In this document: positions 25,800 to 32,331 of the stretch, piece after piece
Numbering within the stretch: the stretch's first letter is position 1
How the letters are laid out: each line of letters starts with the position of its first letter
Source of the DNA: Acidobacteriota bacterium
GTDB lineage: Bacteria; Acidobacteriota; Vicinamibacteria; Vicinamibacterales; JAFNAJ01
DNA length: 35,371 bases
Assembly: GCA_023384575.1 (NCBI GenBank)
Contig: JAHDVP010000052.1
Span: forward strand, 1 to 35,371
Reading direction: 5' to 3'
The notes under the pieces: model-generated
What the model was told of the DNA's origin: nothing
Databases searched by the model: none
What the model saw: only the letters and a program-made list of their open reading frames with translations
Program-made: the position numbers and the translations under genes

Positions 25800-26030
25800 A
25801 TGGTCATGGACCGTATACCCGCCTTGACGGAGCTCGTGTTCCTCGTCGAGCAGGCGCCAGAAGGGGGCTACACCGCCCGCGCCCTGGGTGAGGCGGTGTT
25901 CACTGAAGCCGATACGCTCGAACACCTGCGAGAGGCGGTGCGGGAAGCCGTGCGGTGCCACTACGAAGCGGGCACTGAACCCAAGGTGATTCGCCTGCAC
26001 GTCGTGCATCACGAGCTGCTGACCACTTGA
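25800..26030 (+). CDS. hicB: HicB-like antitoxin
   Basis: A 76-residue protein with the HicB core: LVFLVEQAPEGGYTARALGEAVFTEADT, followed by a helix with LREAVREAVRCHY. This is the partial RNase H-like fold that neutralises HicA. No separate DNA-binding domain is present, so another factor or the complex must do any repression. The ATG at 25800 follows GGGAGGA (25787-25793) by 6 bp; an in-frame ATG at 25806 is less well placed. The stop overlaps the toxin start. The order antitoxin-toxin is the reverse of the classic hicAB. Confidence 0.82.
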   Translation: MVMDRIPALTELVFLVEQAPEGGYTARALGEAVFTEADTLEHLREAVREAVRCHYEAGTEPKVIRLHVVHHELLTT

Positions 26031-26269
26031 GACTGCCGCGTGACGTCTCCGGCGATCACCTGGCGGCACGATTGGCCCGGCTTGGGTACCAACCGACCAG
26101 GCAGGTGGGGAGCCATCTGAGGCTCACCACCCAGCGGAGCGGCGAGCACCACCTCACGATTCCGAGGCACGAGGCGCTCCGCGTTGGCACGCTCGCCGGC
26201 ATCGTGGCGGATGTGGCCGATCATCACGGCCTCGACCGCGAGGCTGTCATCGATTCGCTGTTTGGCTGA
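26027..26269 (+). CDS. hicA: HicA-like mRNA interferase toxin
   Basis: An 80-residue HicA toxin with the small double-stranded-RNA-binding-like fold: SGDHLAARLARLGY, then the active-site segment QVGSHLRL with H30, followed by HHLTIPRHEALRVGTLAGIV. HicA cleaves mRNA during stress. The rare TTG start at 26027 overlaps the hicB stop (TTGA), so its translation is coupled to and limited by the antitoxin. The motif is intact. The gene is convergent with the ADOP permease gene. Confidence 0.88.
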   Translation: MRLPRDVSGDHLAARLARLGYQPTRQVGSHLRLTTQRSGEHHLTIPRHEALRVGTLAGIVADVADHHGLDREAVIDSLFG

Positions 26270-26294
26270 CTCCTCCCGCGGCACCGTTGCACCG

Positions 26295-26325
26295 CCCGGG
26301 CTCGGCCACGGTGTGGCCAGCCGGG
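26295..26325 (+). terminator. Stem-loop after hicA
   Basis: CCCGG (26295-26299) pairs with CCGGG (26321-26325), and inside it GGCCAC (26304-26309) pairs with GTGGCC (26313-26318) around a GGT loop. It starts 25 bp after the hicA stop. There is no T-tract, so termination is only likely from position. Confidence 0.4.
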
Positions 26326-26336
26326 TCAGCCGCCGT

Positions 26337-26357
26337 GGGCGACGCTGCGCGTCGCCC
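26337..26357 (-). terminator. Perfect 9-bp stem-loop directly after the ADOP permease stop
   Basis: GGGCGACGC (26337-26345) and GCGTCGCCC (26349-26357) pair around a TGC loop, directly adjoining the stop codon of the permease gene on the minus strand. Between two convergent genes it may stop transcription from both sides. There is no T-tract. Similar GTAGGGGCGACGC hairpins are common dispersed repeats in some bacteria. Confidence 0.45.
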
Positions 26358-28766
26358 CTACGTGCGCATGGCGACCACCGGATCGACCCGCGTCGCGCGG
26401 TGCGCCGGCACGATGGCCGCGACGACGGCGACCGCACCGAGTGCCGCGATCACCCCGACGTAGGTGGTGAAATCGGTCGGCTCGATCTCGTAGAGCAGCG
26501 AGTCGAGGACGCGAGCGAGCAGCACGGCGGCCACGAGGCCCGCCGCGGCGCCCGAGGCCACGGCGACGAGCGCCCCCCGCAGGACGAACGCCACGACCGA
26601 CGCCGCCCGGGCGCCGAGCGCCATGCGCACGCCGATCTCCTGCGTACGCGCGGCGACCGTCTGCGCGAGCGCCCCGTAGATGCCGACCGCCGCGAGCAAC
26701 AACGCCATCGCGCCGAAGGCCGTGATCAGCAGTACCGCGAAGCGCCGGTCGGCCACCGAGCGCTCGACAAACGACGTCATCGCTGCAAGCTCTGCGGGCA
26801 CGTCCGCGTCGAGCGCGCGCACCGCGGCCCGCAGGCGCGGCGCCACCTGCTCCACCGAGGCGCCAGCTTCGAGCCGCACCAGCGTCGTCACGAAGTACGC
26901 CATCCGCATCGGCAGCTGCTGGTAGTGCACGTAGACCTCGGGCACTGCGTCGTCGGCGAGGCGATGGCGCACGTCGCGCGCCACCCCGACGATGGTGAGC
27001 CAGGGGTTGTCGCGGTCCATGCCGGCGAAACGGATGCGGGCCCCAATCGGGTCGCGGCCCGCGAAGTGCCTCGTGGCGAGCGTCTGGTTGATCACGGCCA
27101 CCGGCTCGTTCCCCGCTACGTCGCGCGTGTCGAACCCGCGGCCCCGGACGATGGGGATGCCCATCGCGCGGAAGTAGTCGCCGCCGCTGACCCTGTACGA
27201 CGCCGACTGGGCCGTCCAGTCACCGCGAATCTCCTCCCAGGCCTGACCCTCGTGCAGGAACGCGCCGCTCGCGTCGAGGCCGCTGAGCGGTGGCGTGTTG
27301 ACGATCCCGGCGTGCCGGACGCCGGGCACCGCGGCCACCCGATCGAGCAGCGTCTGGTAGAACATCGCCGCGCGCGGGCCGTCCGGATAGCGATCTCCCG
27401 GTACCGTGGTCTGCATCGCGATCGCGCCGGCGGGTTCGAAGCCGGGATCGACCGAGAGCAGGCGCACGAAGCTGCGCACGAGGAGGCCCGACCCGCAGAG
27501 CAGGACGAGTGCCAGCGCGACCTGCACCGCCACCAGCGCGTGGCGTGTCCGCGATCGCCGGCTCCCGGCCGCGCCGCGGCCGGCGTCGGTGAGCGCCTCG
27601 CGCAGGTCGATGCCCGACAACTGGAGCGCCGGTACGAGGCCGAAGACGAGCGGGGTCAGCAGCGTCACCGCCGCGGCGAACATCGCCACGCGGCCGTCGA
27701 TGACAATCTCGCCGAGGCGCGGCAACTGCGCGGGTGCGAGCGCCACGAGCGCGCGCACGAGGCCGTTGGCGAGCGCGAGGCCGGCGACGCCCGCCGCGAG
27801 GGCCAGCACGACGTGCTCGACGAACAGCAGACGGACGAGGCGGCCGCGCGCGGCGCCGAGGGCGAGGCGCACCGCGAGGTCGCGGCGGCGATCGACGCCC
27901 CGCGCCACCAGCATGCCCGCCACGTTCACGCAGGCCCCGAGCAGGACCAGCGCAACCGCGCCGAGCAGGACGAGCAGCATCGGCCGCACCGGGCCCACGA
28001 TGCGTGTCTGCAGGAGATCGACCGACGCGTCGGTGCCGTCGTGATCGTCGCCGTGTTCCGCCTCGAGGCGCGCGGCGATCGCGCTCATCTCGGCCCGGGC
28101 CTGCTCGAGCGGCACGCCGTCGGCCAGCCGGGCTACGACGCGCAGGTTGTGGGCCGTCCGTCCCGACGGGTCGGGCGTCCGCTCTTTGGGCACCCACACG
28201 CTCGCGCCGGCCGGATACTCGAAGCCCGGCGGCATGACGCCGACCACCGCGGCCGTCTCGCCCGCCACGCGAAGGGTGAGCCCCGACAGGTCGTCGCGGC
28301 CGCCGAGCACACGCTGCCAGAGGCCATGGCTCACGATCGCCGCCGGCGGTCCGTTCGGACGGGTCTCGTCGGCGGTGAACCCGCGCCCGACGGCCGGCCC
28401 GACGCCCACGACCGCGAAGAACTCGCGCGTGACGACAAAGACGCCGGTGACGACCGGCTCGGTGCCGCCGACGACCGTGGAGCGCCCACCGGTCCAGGCC
28501 GCCATCGCCGAGAAGCTTCGCTGAGCGGCGTGCCAGTCCTCGAAATTCGGGTTCGAGACGCCCATCGTGCGCGTGCGGTCGTTGGCCTCCGAGATCATCA
28601 CGATCCGGTCGGCCCCGGGGTAGGGTAGTGCCTCGATCAGCACGCTATTGACGACCGTGAAGACGGCCGTGCTCCCCCCGATGCCGACCGCGAGCGTCAG
28701 CCACGCGAGCAGGGAGAGACCAGGGGTGCGGCGGAGCGACCGAAGGGCGTGACGGACGTCGTGCAT
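26358..28766 (-). CDS. ADOP-type ABC permease (MacB/FtsX-like, duplicated)
   Basis: An 802-residue permease with two MacB-like halves. Each half has a periplasmic domain (about residues 45-260 and 440-660) and FtsX-type helices (about 265-420 and 680-795). The N-terminal MHDVRHALRSLRRTPGLSLLAWLTLAVGIGGS-type start and the final VPAHRATRVDPVVAMRT are diagnostic of the acidobacterial duplicated orphan permeases. No ATPase or PadR-type regulator gene is next to it, as is common for this family. The partner ATPase and substrate are unknown. GAGG lies about 6 bp upstream of the ATG. The 156-bp gap upstream shows nothing recognised. Confidence 0.93.
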   Translation of the reverse strand: MHDVRHALRSLRRTPGLSLLAWLTLAVGIGGSTAVFTVVNSVLIEALPYPGADRIVMISEANDRTRTMGVSNPNFEDWHAAQRSFSAMAAWTGGRSTVVGGTEPVVTGVFVVTREFFAVVGVGPAVGRGFTADETRPNGPPAAIVSHGLWQRVLGGRDDLSGLTLRVAGETAAVVGVMPPGFEYPAGASVWVPKERTPDPSGRTAHNLRVVARLADGVPLEQARAEMSAIAARLEAEHGDDHDGTDASVDLLQTRIVGPVRPMLLVLLGAVALVLLGACVNVAGMLVARGVDRRRDLAVRLALGAARGRLVRLLFVEHVVLALAAGVAGLALANGLVRALVALAPAQLPRLGEIVIDGRVAMFAAAVTLLTPLVFGLVPALQLSGIDLREALTDAGRGAAGSRRSRTRHALVAVQVALALVLLCGSGLLVRSFVRLLSVDPGFEPAGAIAMQTTVPGDRYPDGPRAAMFYQTLLDRVAAVPGVRHAGIVNTPPLSGLDASGAFLHEGQAWEEIRGDWTAQSASYRVSGGDYFRAMGIPIVRGRGFDTRDVAGNEPVAVINQTLATRHFAGRDPIGARIRFAGMDRDNPWLTIVGVARDVRHRLADDAVPEVYVHYQQLPMRMAYFVTTLVRLEAGASVEQVAPRLRAAVRALDADVPAELAAMTSFVERSVADRRFAVLLITAFGAMALLLAAVGIYGALAQTVAARTQEIGVRMALGARAASVVAFVLRGALVAVASGAAAGLVAAVLLARVLDSLLYEIEPTDFTTYVGVIAALGAVAVVAAIVPAHRATRVDPVVAMRT

Positions 28767-28922
28767 CTGAGGCCTCGCGTCTCTGTGGACGGGTGACCTC
28801 GGGTGAGACGGAAAAGCGGTCTGCAGGGTTCATAGGACGCGGCCACGCCGCGGTCGCGTCCGGGCCCCAGGGGATCGAGGCGTTGTCGTCGCGTCGCCAG
28901 CGCCAGGCAGTCCGGCGCTCGC

Positions 28923-30623
28923 CTATGGCACCACGAGGCGCACGGCCGACACCAGCGCCGGCCCTTGCTCGGAGGCGTCCCACATGGCTCCGAATCGCAC
29001 GGTCTCACGGGTGTCGGTGCTGCGCAGGTCGCGGACGAAGGCGTGCGACACCGTCTGGTAGCGCAGCGCCACGTCCACAGTGAGCGGGCCCGAGCCGACG
29101 CCAGTCGCCACGCGGTAGGTCACACGGTCGCCACCGCCTTCGAAGGTCGGATCGGCGGCAGCGTGGCCGCGCACGGCGATATCGGCGGGCGCGGTCGCGG
29201 CGAGGAAGCCCAACGGCAGCAGGCGGTTGTCCTTGGCGTACTCATGGGCGCGCAGTAGCGTGTGGGTGACCGCGCCGTCCGTGTCCCGCATCACCGCCTC
29301 GTAGATCTGCACCTGCTCGGCCGAGGTGATCATGTCGTAGTGGGCCTCGTACGCGCCGGGCTCCGTCTCACCGTCACAGCCGGCGATGCGGCCTTCGGCT
29401 TCCGGGCGCCCCGACTCGAACACGATTCGTCCCTCATTGTCCGTGACCGCCACGTGGACCCAGGCGCGCCGCGACGGAAACCCCGTCGGGAACTTGTGCC
29501 CGGTGAGGTTCACGACGTCGACGACGAGCGTCAGCGTGTCGCTCGACCGATCCACGTCTGTCACCGACACTTGCGCGGTCCGCGATTCCAACTGCGCCAG
29601 CGTCCGGCGCGCCGTCGAGGCGAAGGCCGCCGTCGACGCGGTCAACTGGAGCTCACCCACGCGCGCGCCGAGCATTCCCAGCACGAGCGTGTTGCCACCG
29701 ACGAAGTGGTGCTGGCCCATCGGTTGACGCGGCGAGAGTTGGCGCCCACCCGGGCGGTTCGAGAGGATCACCCCACCAGCCGCCGCAGGCATGTGGCACT
29801 GCTGACAGCTTCTGTCCTCGTCGAAACCGTCACCGTACGCACTGTGCCGCCACTCGAGGTACGGCGTCTGCTCGGGAAACTCGCCGACGACCTCGCCAAG
29901 CGCGTTCACCACGGGGGTGTACAGCGTGTGGCAGGTGCCACAGAGGCCCGAGTCGAGCACGTGCGCAGCATGCGTCGGGGTGAAGCCCGAGGCGTTGCGC
30001 ATCGGGTTGACGAACGGGGCGGCAAACGGCCCGAACGCCACGCGGTTGGGCGGCGACGTCGTGAGATCGATCTGGTAACCACCGGTGAAGGAGGGCTTCG
30101 TGCCGAAGCCCTCCGGCTGCACCTGATGGCACAGCGTGCACGAGACGCCGTCGAGCGCCGCCTCGTGCAGCGGGTGGTTGGGGTTGAGGAACCCCTCGCC
30201 CAGGAGCGCGACCGGCATGCCCGCCTGCAGGGCCTCGGTGCGGGCCATCGGCGCGTGGCAGGTCGCGCACTTCTGTTCGATGATCTCGCGCAACGCGGGC
30301 GCTCGCGCCACCTCCGCGCTCACCTTGGCCTGCCACAACGGGTCGCGTGCGCTCTGCGCCATCATCGTCGAGCGCCAGTGAGCGTCGAACGACACGTCTT
30401 GGCCGGTCGCGTCGCGCAGGCTGCTGTGGCACGTGGCACACACGCCAGAGCCCGAGAAGTCTGCCGTCGTGAACGCCGACAACGGCCAGCCCGGATGAGG
30501 CGTTGGTCCTTCCTGTGCCGCGACCCCTGCGGCCGGCTCGGGCAGGCACAGCGCGAGCGTGGTCGCGGCGGCGAGCGCGGCAGCGGCGCTGGCGAGACGA
30601 GTGACACCAGCCGTCGACAACAC
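28923..30623 (-). CDS. Secreted pentaheme cytochrome c with C-terminal beta-rich domain
   Basis: A 566-residue protein with a signal peptide (likely cleavage near GVAAQ) and five CxxCH heme c sites: residues 62-66 (CATCH), 119-123 (CATCH), 162-166 (CTLCH), 228-232 (CGTCH) and 273-277 (CQQCH). Conserved histidines outside these, such as HWRS (82) and HHF (about 304), may be axial ligands. From about residue 330 a beta-rich region contains NLTGHKFPTGFPSRRAWVHV, as seen in other large acidobacterial multiheme proteins. It probably carries electrons in the periplasm or at the cell surface; partners are unknown. The GTG start at 30623 is supported by GGAAGGA 6 bp upstream on the minus strand. The region upstream holds a structured leader and a palindrome pair. 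Confidence 0.88.
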   Translation of the reverse strand: MLSTAGVTRLASAAAALAAATTLALCLPEPAAGVAAQEGPTPHPGWPLSAFTTADFSGSGVCATCHSSLRDATGQDVSFDAHWRSTMMAQSARDPLWQAKVSAEVARAPALREIIEQKCATCHAPMARTEALQAGMPVALLGEGFLNPNHPLHEAALDGVSCTLCHQVQPEGFGTKPSFTGGYQIDLTTSPPNRVAFGPFAAPFVNPMRNASGFTPTHAAHVLDSGLCGTCHTLYTPVVNALGEVVGEFPEQTPYLEWRHSAYGDGFDEDRSCQQCHMPAAAGGVILSNRPGGRQLSPRQPMGQHHFVGGNTLVLGMLGARVGELQLTASTAAFASTARRTLAQLESRTAQVSVTDVDRSSDTLTLVVDVVNLTGHKFPTGFPSRRAWVHVAVTDNEGRIVFESGRPEAEGRIAGCDGETEPGAYEAHYDMITSAEQVQIYEAVMRDTDGAVTHTLLRAHEYAKDNRLLPLGFLAATAPADIAVRGHAAADPTFEGGGDRVTYRVATGVGSGPLTVDVALRYQTVSHAFVRDLRSTDTRETVRFGAMWDASEQGPALVSAVRLVVP

Positions 30624-30668
30624 GGGACATCCTTCCTGCCGGCGGCTCACGCGGCGTCCCCGGCTGAC

Positions 30669-30748
30669 GGAAGCCGGTGCAACCTCCGTACCTTCTCGAT
30701 TGGTGAGTTGCCCAGAGTGGGCCGAGAGTCGCCCGTGCACCGGCTTCC
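30669..30748 (-). ncRNA. Candidate structured leader RNA upstream of the pentaheme cytochrome
   Basis: Read on the minus strand, GGAAGCCGGTGCA (30748-30736) pairs perfectly with TGCACCGGCTTCC (30681-30669), a 13-bp outer stem. Inside it TCTCG (30727-30723) pairs with CGAGA (30698-30694), and directly stacked on it GCCCA (30722-30718) pairs with TGGGC (30714-30710) around a CTC loop. Unpaired strands of 8, 11 and 12 bases remain as internal loops. It ends 46 bp before the GTG start of the cytochrome gene, so it would lie in the 5' leader. I could not match it to a riboswitch class that I know, including the GEMM class that controls some multiheme cytochromes. Confidence 0.45.
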
Positions 30749-30845
30749 TGAGCCACGGTGGGCCAGGGCCGCTGCATGAGCGCCGCGGCCGGGGGGCTCC
30801 CGTCGTCGAGCCGGTCCATGCCGTGTCTGGCGGCGAAGGTGGTGA

Positions 30846-30884
30846 GCGACCACATGGTCGCCTCGTTCGACCAGATGGTCGAAC
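30846..30884 (-). promoter_or_regulatory. Two tandem palindromes, likely a two-dimer operator
   Basis: GCGACCACATGGTCGC (30846-30861) and GTTCGACCAGATGGTCGAAC (30865-30884) are perfect palindromes except for the two central bases. Their centres are 21 bp apart, two turns of the DNA helix. Both share the core GACCA-N2-TGGTC. They lie about 220 bp upstream of the cytochrome start on the minus strand and about 90 bp after the stop of the gene at 30977. The rest of this 353-bp gap holds only the leader structure and the heptamer tract. The regulator is unknown. Confidence 0.6.
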
Positions 30885-30913
30885 TTCCCCGCGCGCGCAG
30901 CCCGTCAGGCGGG

Positions 30914-30969
30914 CAGCCGCCAGCCGCCAGCCGCCAGTCGGCAGCCGCCAGTCGGCAGCCGCCAGCCGG
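30914..30969 (+). repeat. Eight-copy heptamer tandem repeat (CAGCCGC-like)
   Basis: Eight uninterrupted 7-bp units: CAGCCGC three times, CAGTCGG, CAGCCGC, CAGTCGG, CAGCCGC, CAGCCGG. It is the cleanest of the four heptamer tracts in the window. It lies 7 bp past the stop codon of the secreted protein gene at 30977-31441. Confidence 0.8.
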
Positions 30970-30976
30970 ATCGTTG

Positions 30977-31441
30977 TCAGCGCATCGGGATCGGACAGCG
31001 CTCCGATAGCAGCCGCACCGACGTCGCGTCCATCACCGCCACGCCGGGACCCATCGGCGGCCGCCCGGCCGTGCCGGCCTGCGAGGGCGCGCCGATGATG
31101 ACGCGCGTGCGGCCGGCCGTGAAGCCGGGCTCGACCGGCGTCACGTCGTTCTGCCTGACGAGGCCGGCGACCTCGACGAGCTGGCGGTCGTACCGCTTCA
31201 CCGCCTGCATGATGTCCTTCTTGCCGGCGAGGCGGAAGTTGCGCCCTTCGAGGTTCGGCCCGCGGACGGGACCGTGTACTTCCTGCGGCGGGAGAATGGT
31301 GAGCACGCGGCCTTTCAGGCAGCCGTGGACCACCAGCTCGACCGAGTCCTTCGGGACTTTCCTCTCCTGCGCCGGGAGGAAGGCTGCCTGCAGCACGAAG
31401 CACGCGGCGGCGGCAACGACGACGAGCGGGCGATAGGGCAT
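30977..31441 (-). CDS. Small secreted protein of unknown function
   Basis: I do not recognise this family with confidence. The 154-residue protein starts with a signal peptide (cleavage near FLPAQ). The mature part has VELVVHGCLKGRVLTILPP and NFRLAGKKDIMQAVKRYDRQLVEVAGLV, a pattern that suggests an OB-fold-like beta barrel (a small strand-rich domain with a GCLKG turn); this is weak. It has one cysteine in the barrel and another near the end (SERCPIP). The ATG at 31441 is chosen because the signal peptide begins there; an in-frame ATG at 31462 is possible. It lies on the same strand as the cytochrome gene, 353 bp upstream of it. Confidence 0.6.
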   Translation of the reverse strand: MPYRPLVVVAAAACFVLQAAFLPAQERKVPKDSVELVVHGCLKGRVLTILPPQEVHGPVRGPNLEGRNFRLAGKKDIMQAVKRYDRQLVEVAGLVRQNDVTPVEPGFTAGRTRVIIGAPSQAGTAGRPPMGPGVAVMDATSVRLLSERCPIPMR

Positions 31442-31482
31442 GAAGTGAGCCTCACCTCGCATCGTAGCACTCAATGGCGACG

Positions 31483-31531
31483 GGCTGGGGACTGCCGGCG
31501 ACCGGCTGGCTGGTGGCTGGCGGGCTGCACC
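31483..31531 (+). repeat. Heptamer repeat tract (GGCTGGC-like)
   Basis: Seven 7-bp units can be read: GGCTGGG, GACTGCC, GGCGACC, GGCTGGC, TGGTGGC, TGGCGGG, CTGCACC. It lies between the divergent genes at 30977-31441 and 31652-31849. The rest of that 210-bp gap has a possible -10 box TACACT (31632-31637) flanked by TCGAG and CTCGA. Confidence 0.5.
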
Positions 31532-31651
31532 GGACGAGGATTCTTGCCGGGCCTCGTCGGTGCCGGGGCGCGCGGACAGGGTTTGCCGGCGGTCATGACG
31601 CCGGTGGTGTTCGGCCTCGTGCACGGTCGAGTACACTGAAGCTCGACGCCC

Positions 31652-31849
31652 ATGCCGTCCGAACTGAAACGGGTCGTGCGCCTCACCTCGTTCGCTGACG
31701 AAGAACGGGTGCGGCCAGGGCTGCGCTACTGGTTGTCGCGGCCACCGGCGGAACGCGTCGCCGCGGTCGAATACCTGCGGAGGCAGATCGATGGAGCTCG
31801 CGCCCGACTTCGACGAGTTTATCGGGTCCTTGACTGCCCATGGCGTTGA
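31652..31849 (+). CDS. Small partner protein of the nucleotidyltransferase
   Basis: A 65-residue protein. Its middle, YWLSRPPAERVAAVEYLRRQIDG, and end, RLRRVYRVLD, match a pattern often found just upstream of stand-alone nucleotidyltransferase genes (residues around YWxSRxPEERLxAxExLRR). It overlaps the next gene by 59 bp in another frame, so the two are tightly coupled. It could be the antitoxin-like half of a two-gene system; function is not established. A TACACT -10-like box inside a short TCGAG/CTCGA repeat precedes it. Confidence 0.65.
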   Translation: MPSELKRVVRLTSFADEERVRPGLRYWLSRPPAERVAAVEYLRRQIDGARARLRRVYRVLDCPWR

Positions 31850-32246
31850 ATTCGTCGTCGTTGGCGCCTACGCGCTGGCTTTTCACGGTGCGCCCCGCTT
31901 CACGGGCGATCTCGACATCCTCATTCGGCCGACCCTCGACAACGCGGCGCGCCTGCTTGCGGCGGTCGCAGCGTTTGGGTTTCCCGTCACCGAGCTGAGC
32001 CCTGCAGCGATATCGGACGGTCGGCGGATGCTGCAGATGGGCGTGCCACCAGTCCAGATTCACGTGATGAGCGCCATCAGCGGGGTCGAGTGGGACGAGG
32101 TGTGGTCGGATCGCGTTGAGGGCCCTCTTGGTGGCCACAGCGTGCACTTCCTGGGCCGCGACACGTTCCTGCGTAACAAGCGTGCTGCCGGTCGGCCGAA
32201 GGACCTCGCGGATATCGATGCCCTCGAACCGGGTCGGGAGGGCTAG
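31791..32246 (+). CDS. Nucleotidyltransferase-fold protein, possible toxin of a two-gene system
   Basis: A 151-residue minimal nucleotidyltransferase. The segment FVVVGAYALAFHGAPRFTGDLDILI carries the G-A and GDLD (D40, D42) metal-binding motif of the DNA polymerase beta superfamily, as in AbiEii-like and MNT-like proteins. The third acidic position, usual in PxxIDLL, reads VQIHVM, so histidine stands there. The ATG at 31791 has GGAGG at 31779-31783 with 7-bp spacing. With its overlapping upstream partner it may form a toxin-antitoxin or phage-defence pair; this is inference. It is convergent with the next gene. Confidence 0.8.
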   Translation: MELAPDFDEFIGSLTAHGVEFVVVGAYALAFHGAPRFTGDLDILIRPTLDNAARLLAAVAAFGFPVTELSPAAISDGRRMLQMGVPPVQIHVMSAISGVEWDEVWSDRVEGPLGGHSVHFLGRDTFLRNKRAAGRPKDLADIDALEPGREG

Positions 32247-32331
32247 CTTCGTACATCGACGTGACGTTTGCGGCGGCGAACCGCCCGTGGGCGCGCCCAT
32301 TGACGCGAAGGGAAGCCTCACCAGCGACTGA

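Noticed and set aside
30669-30748. GEMM (c-di-GMP/cGAMP), cobalamin or ZTP riboswitch
   Set aside because: The conserved bases of these classes, such as GGGACGCAAAGCC for GEMM, are missing. Only the gene context fits GEMM.
30647-30855. Small protein genes within the region upstream of the cytochrome
   Set aside because: Open frames exist on both strands, but they are low-complexity and cross the inverted repeats; no family was recognised.
30914-30969. CRISPR array
   Set aside because: Units are only 7 bp with no spacers, and no cas genes are in the window.
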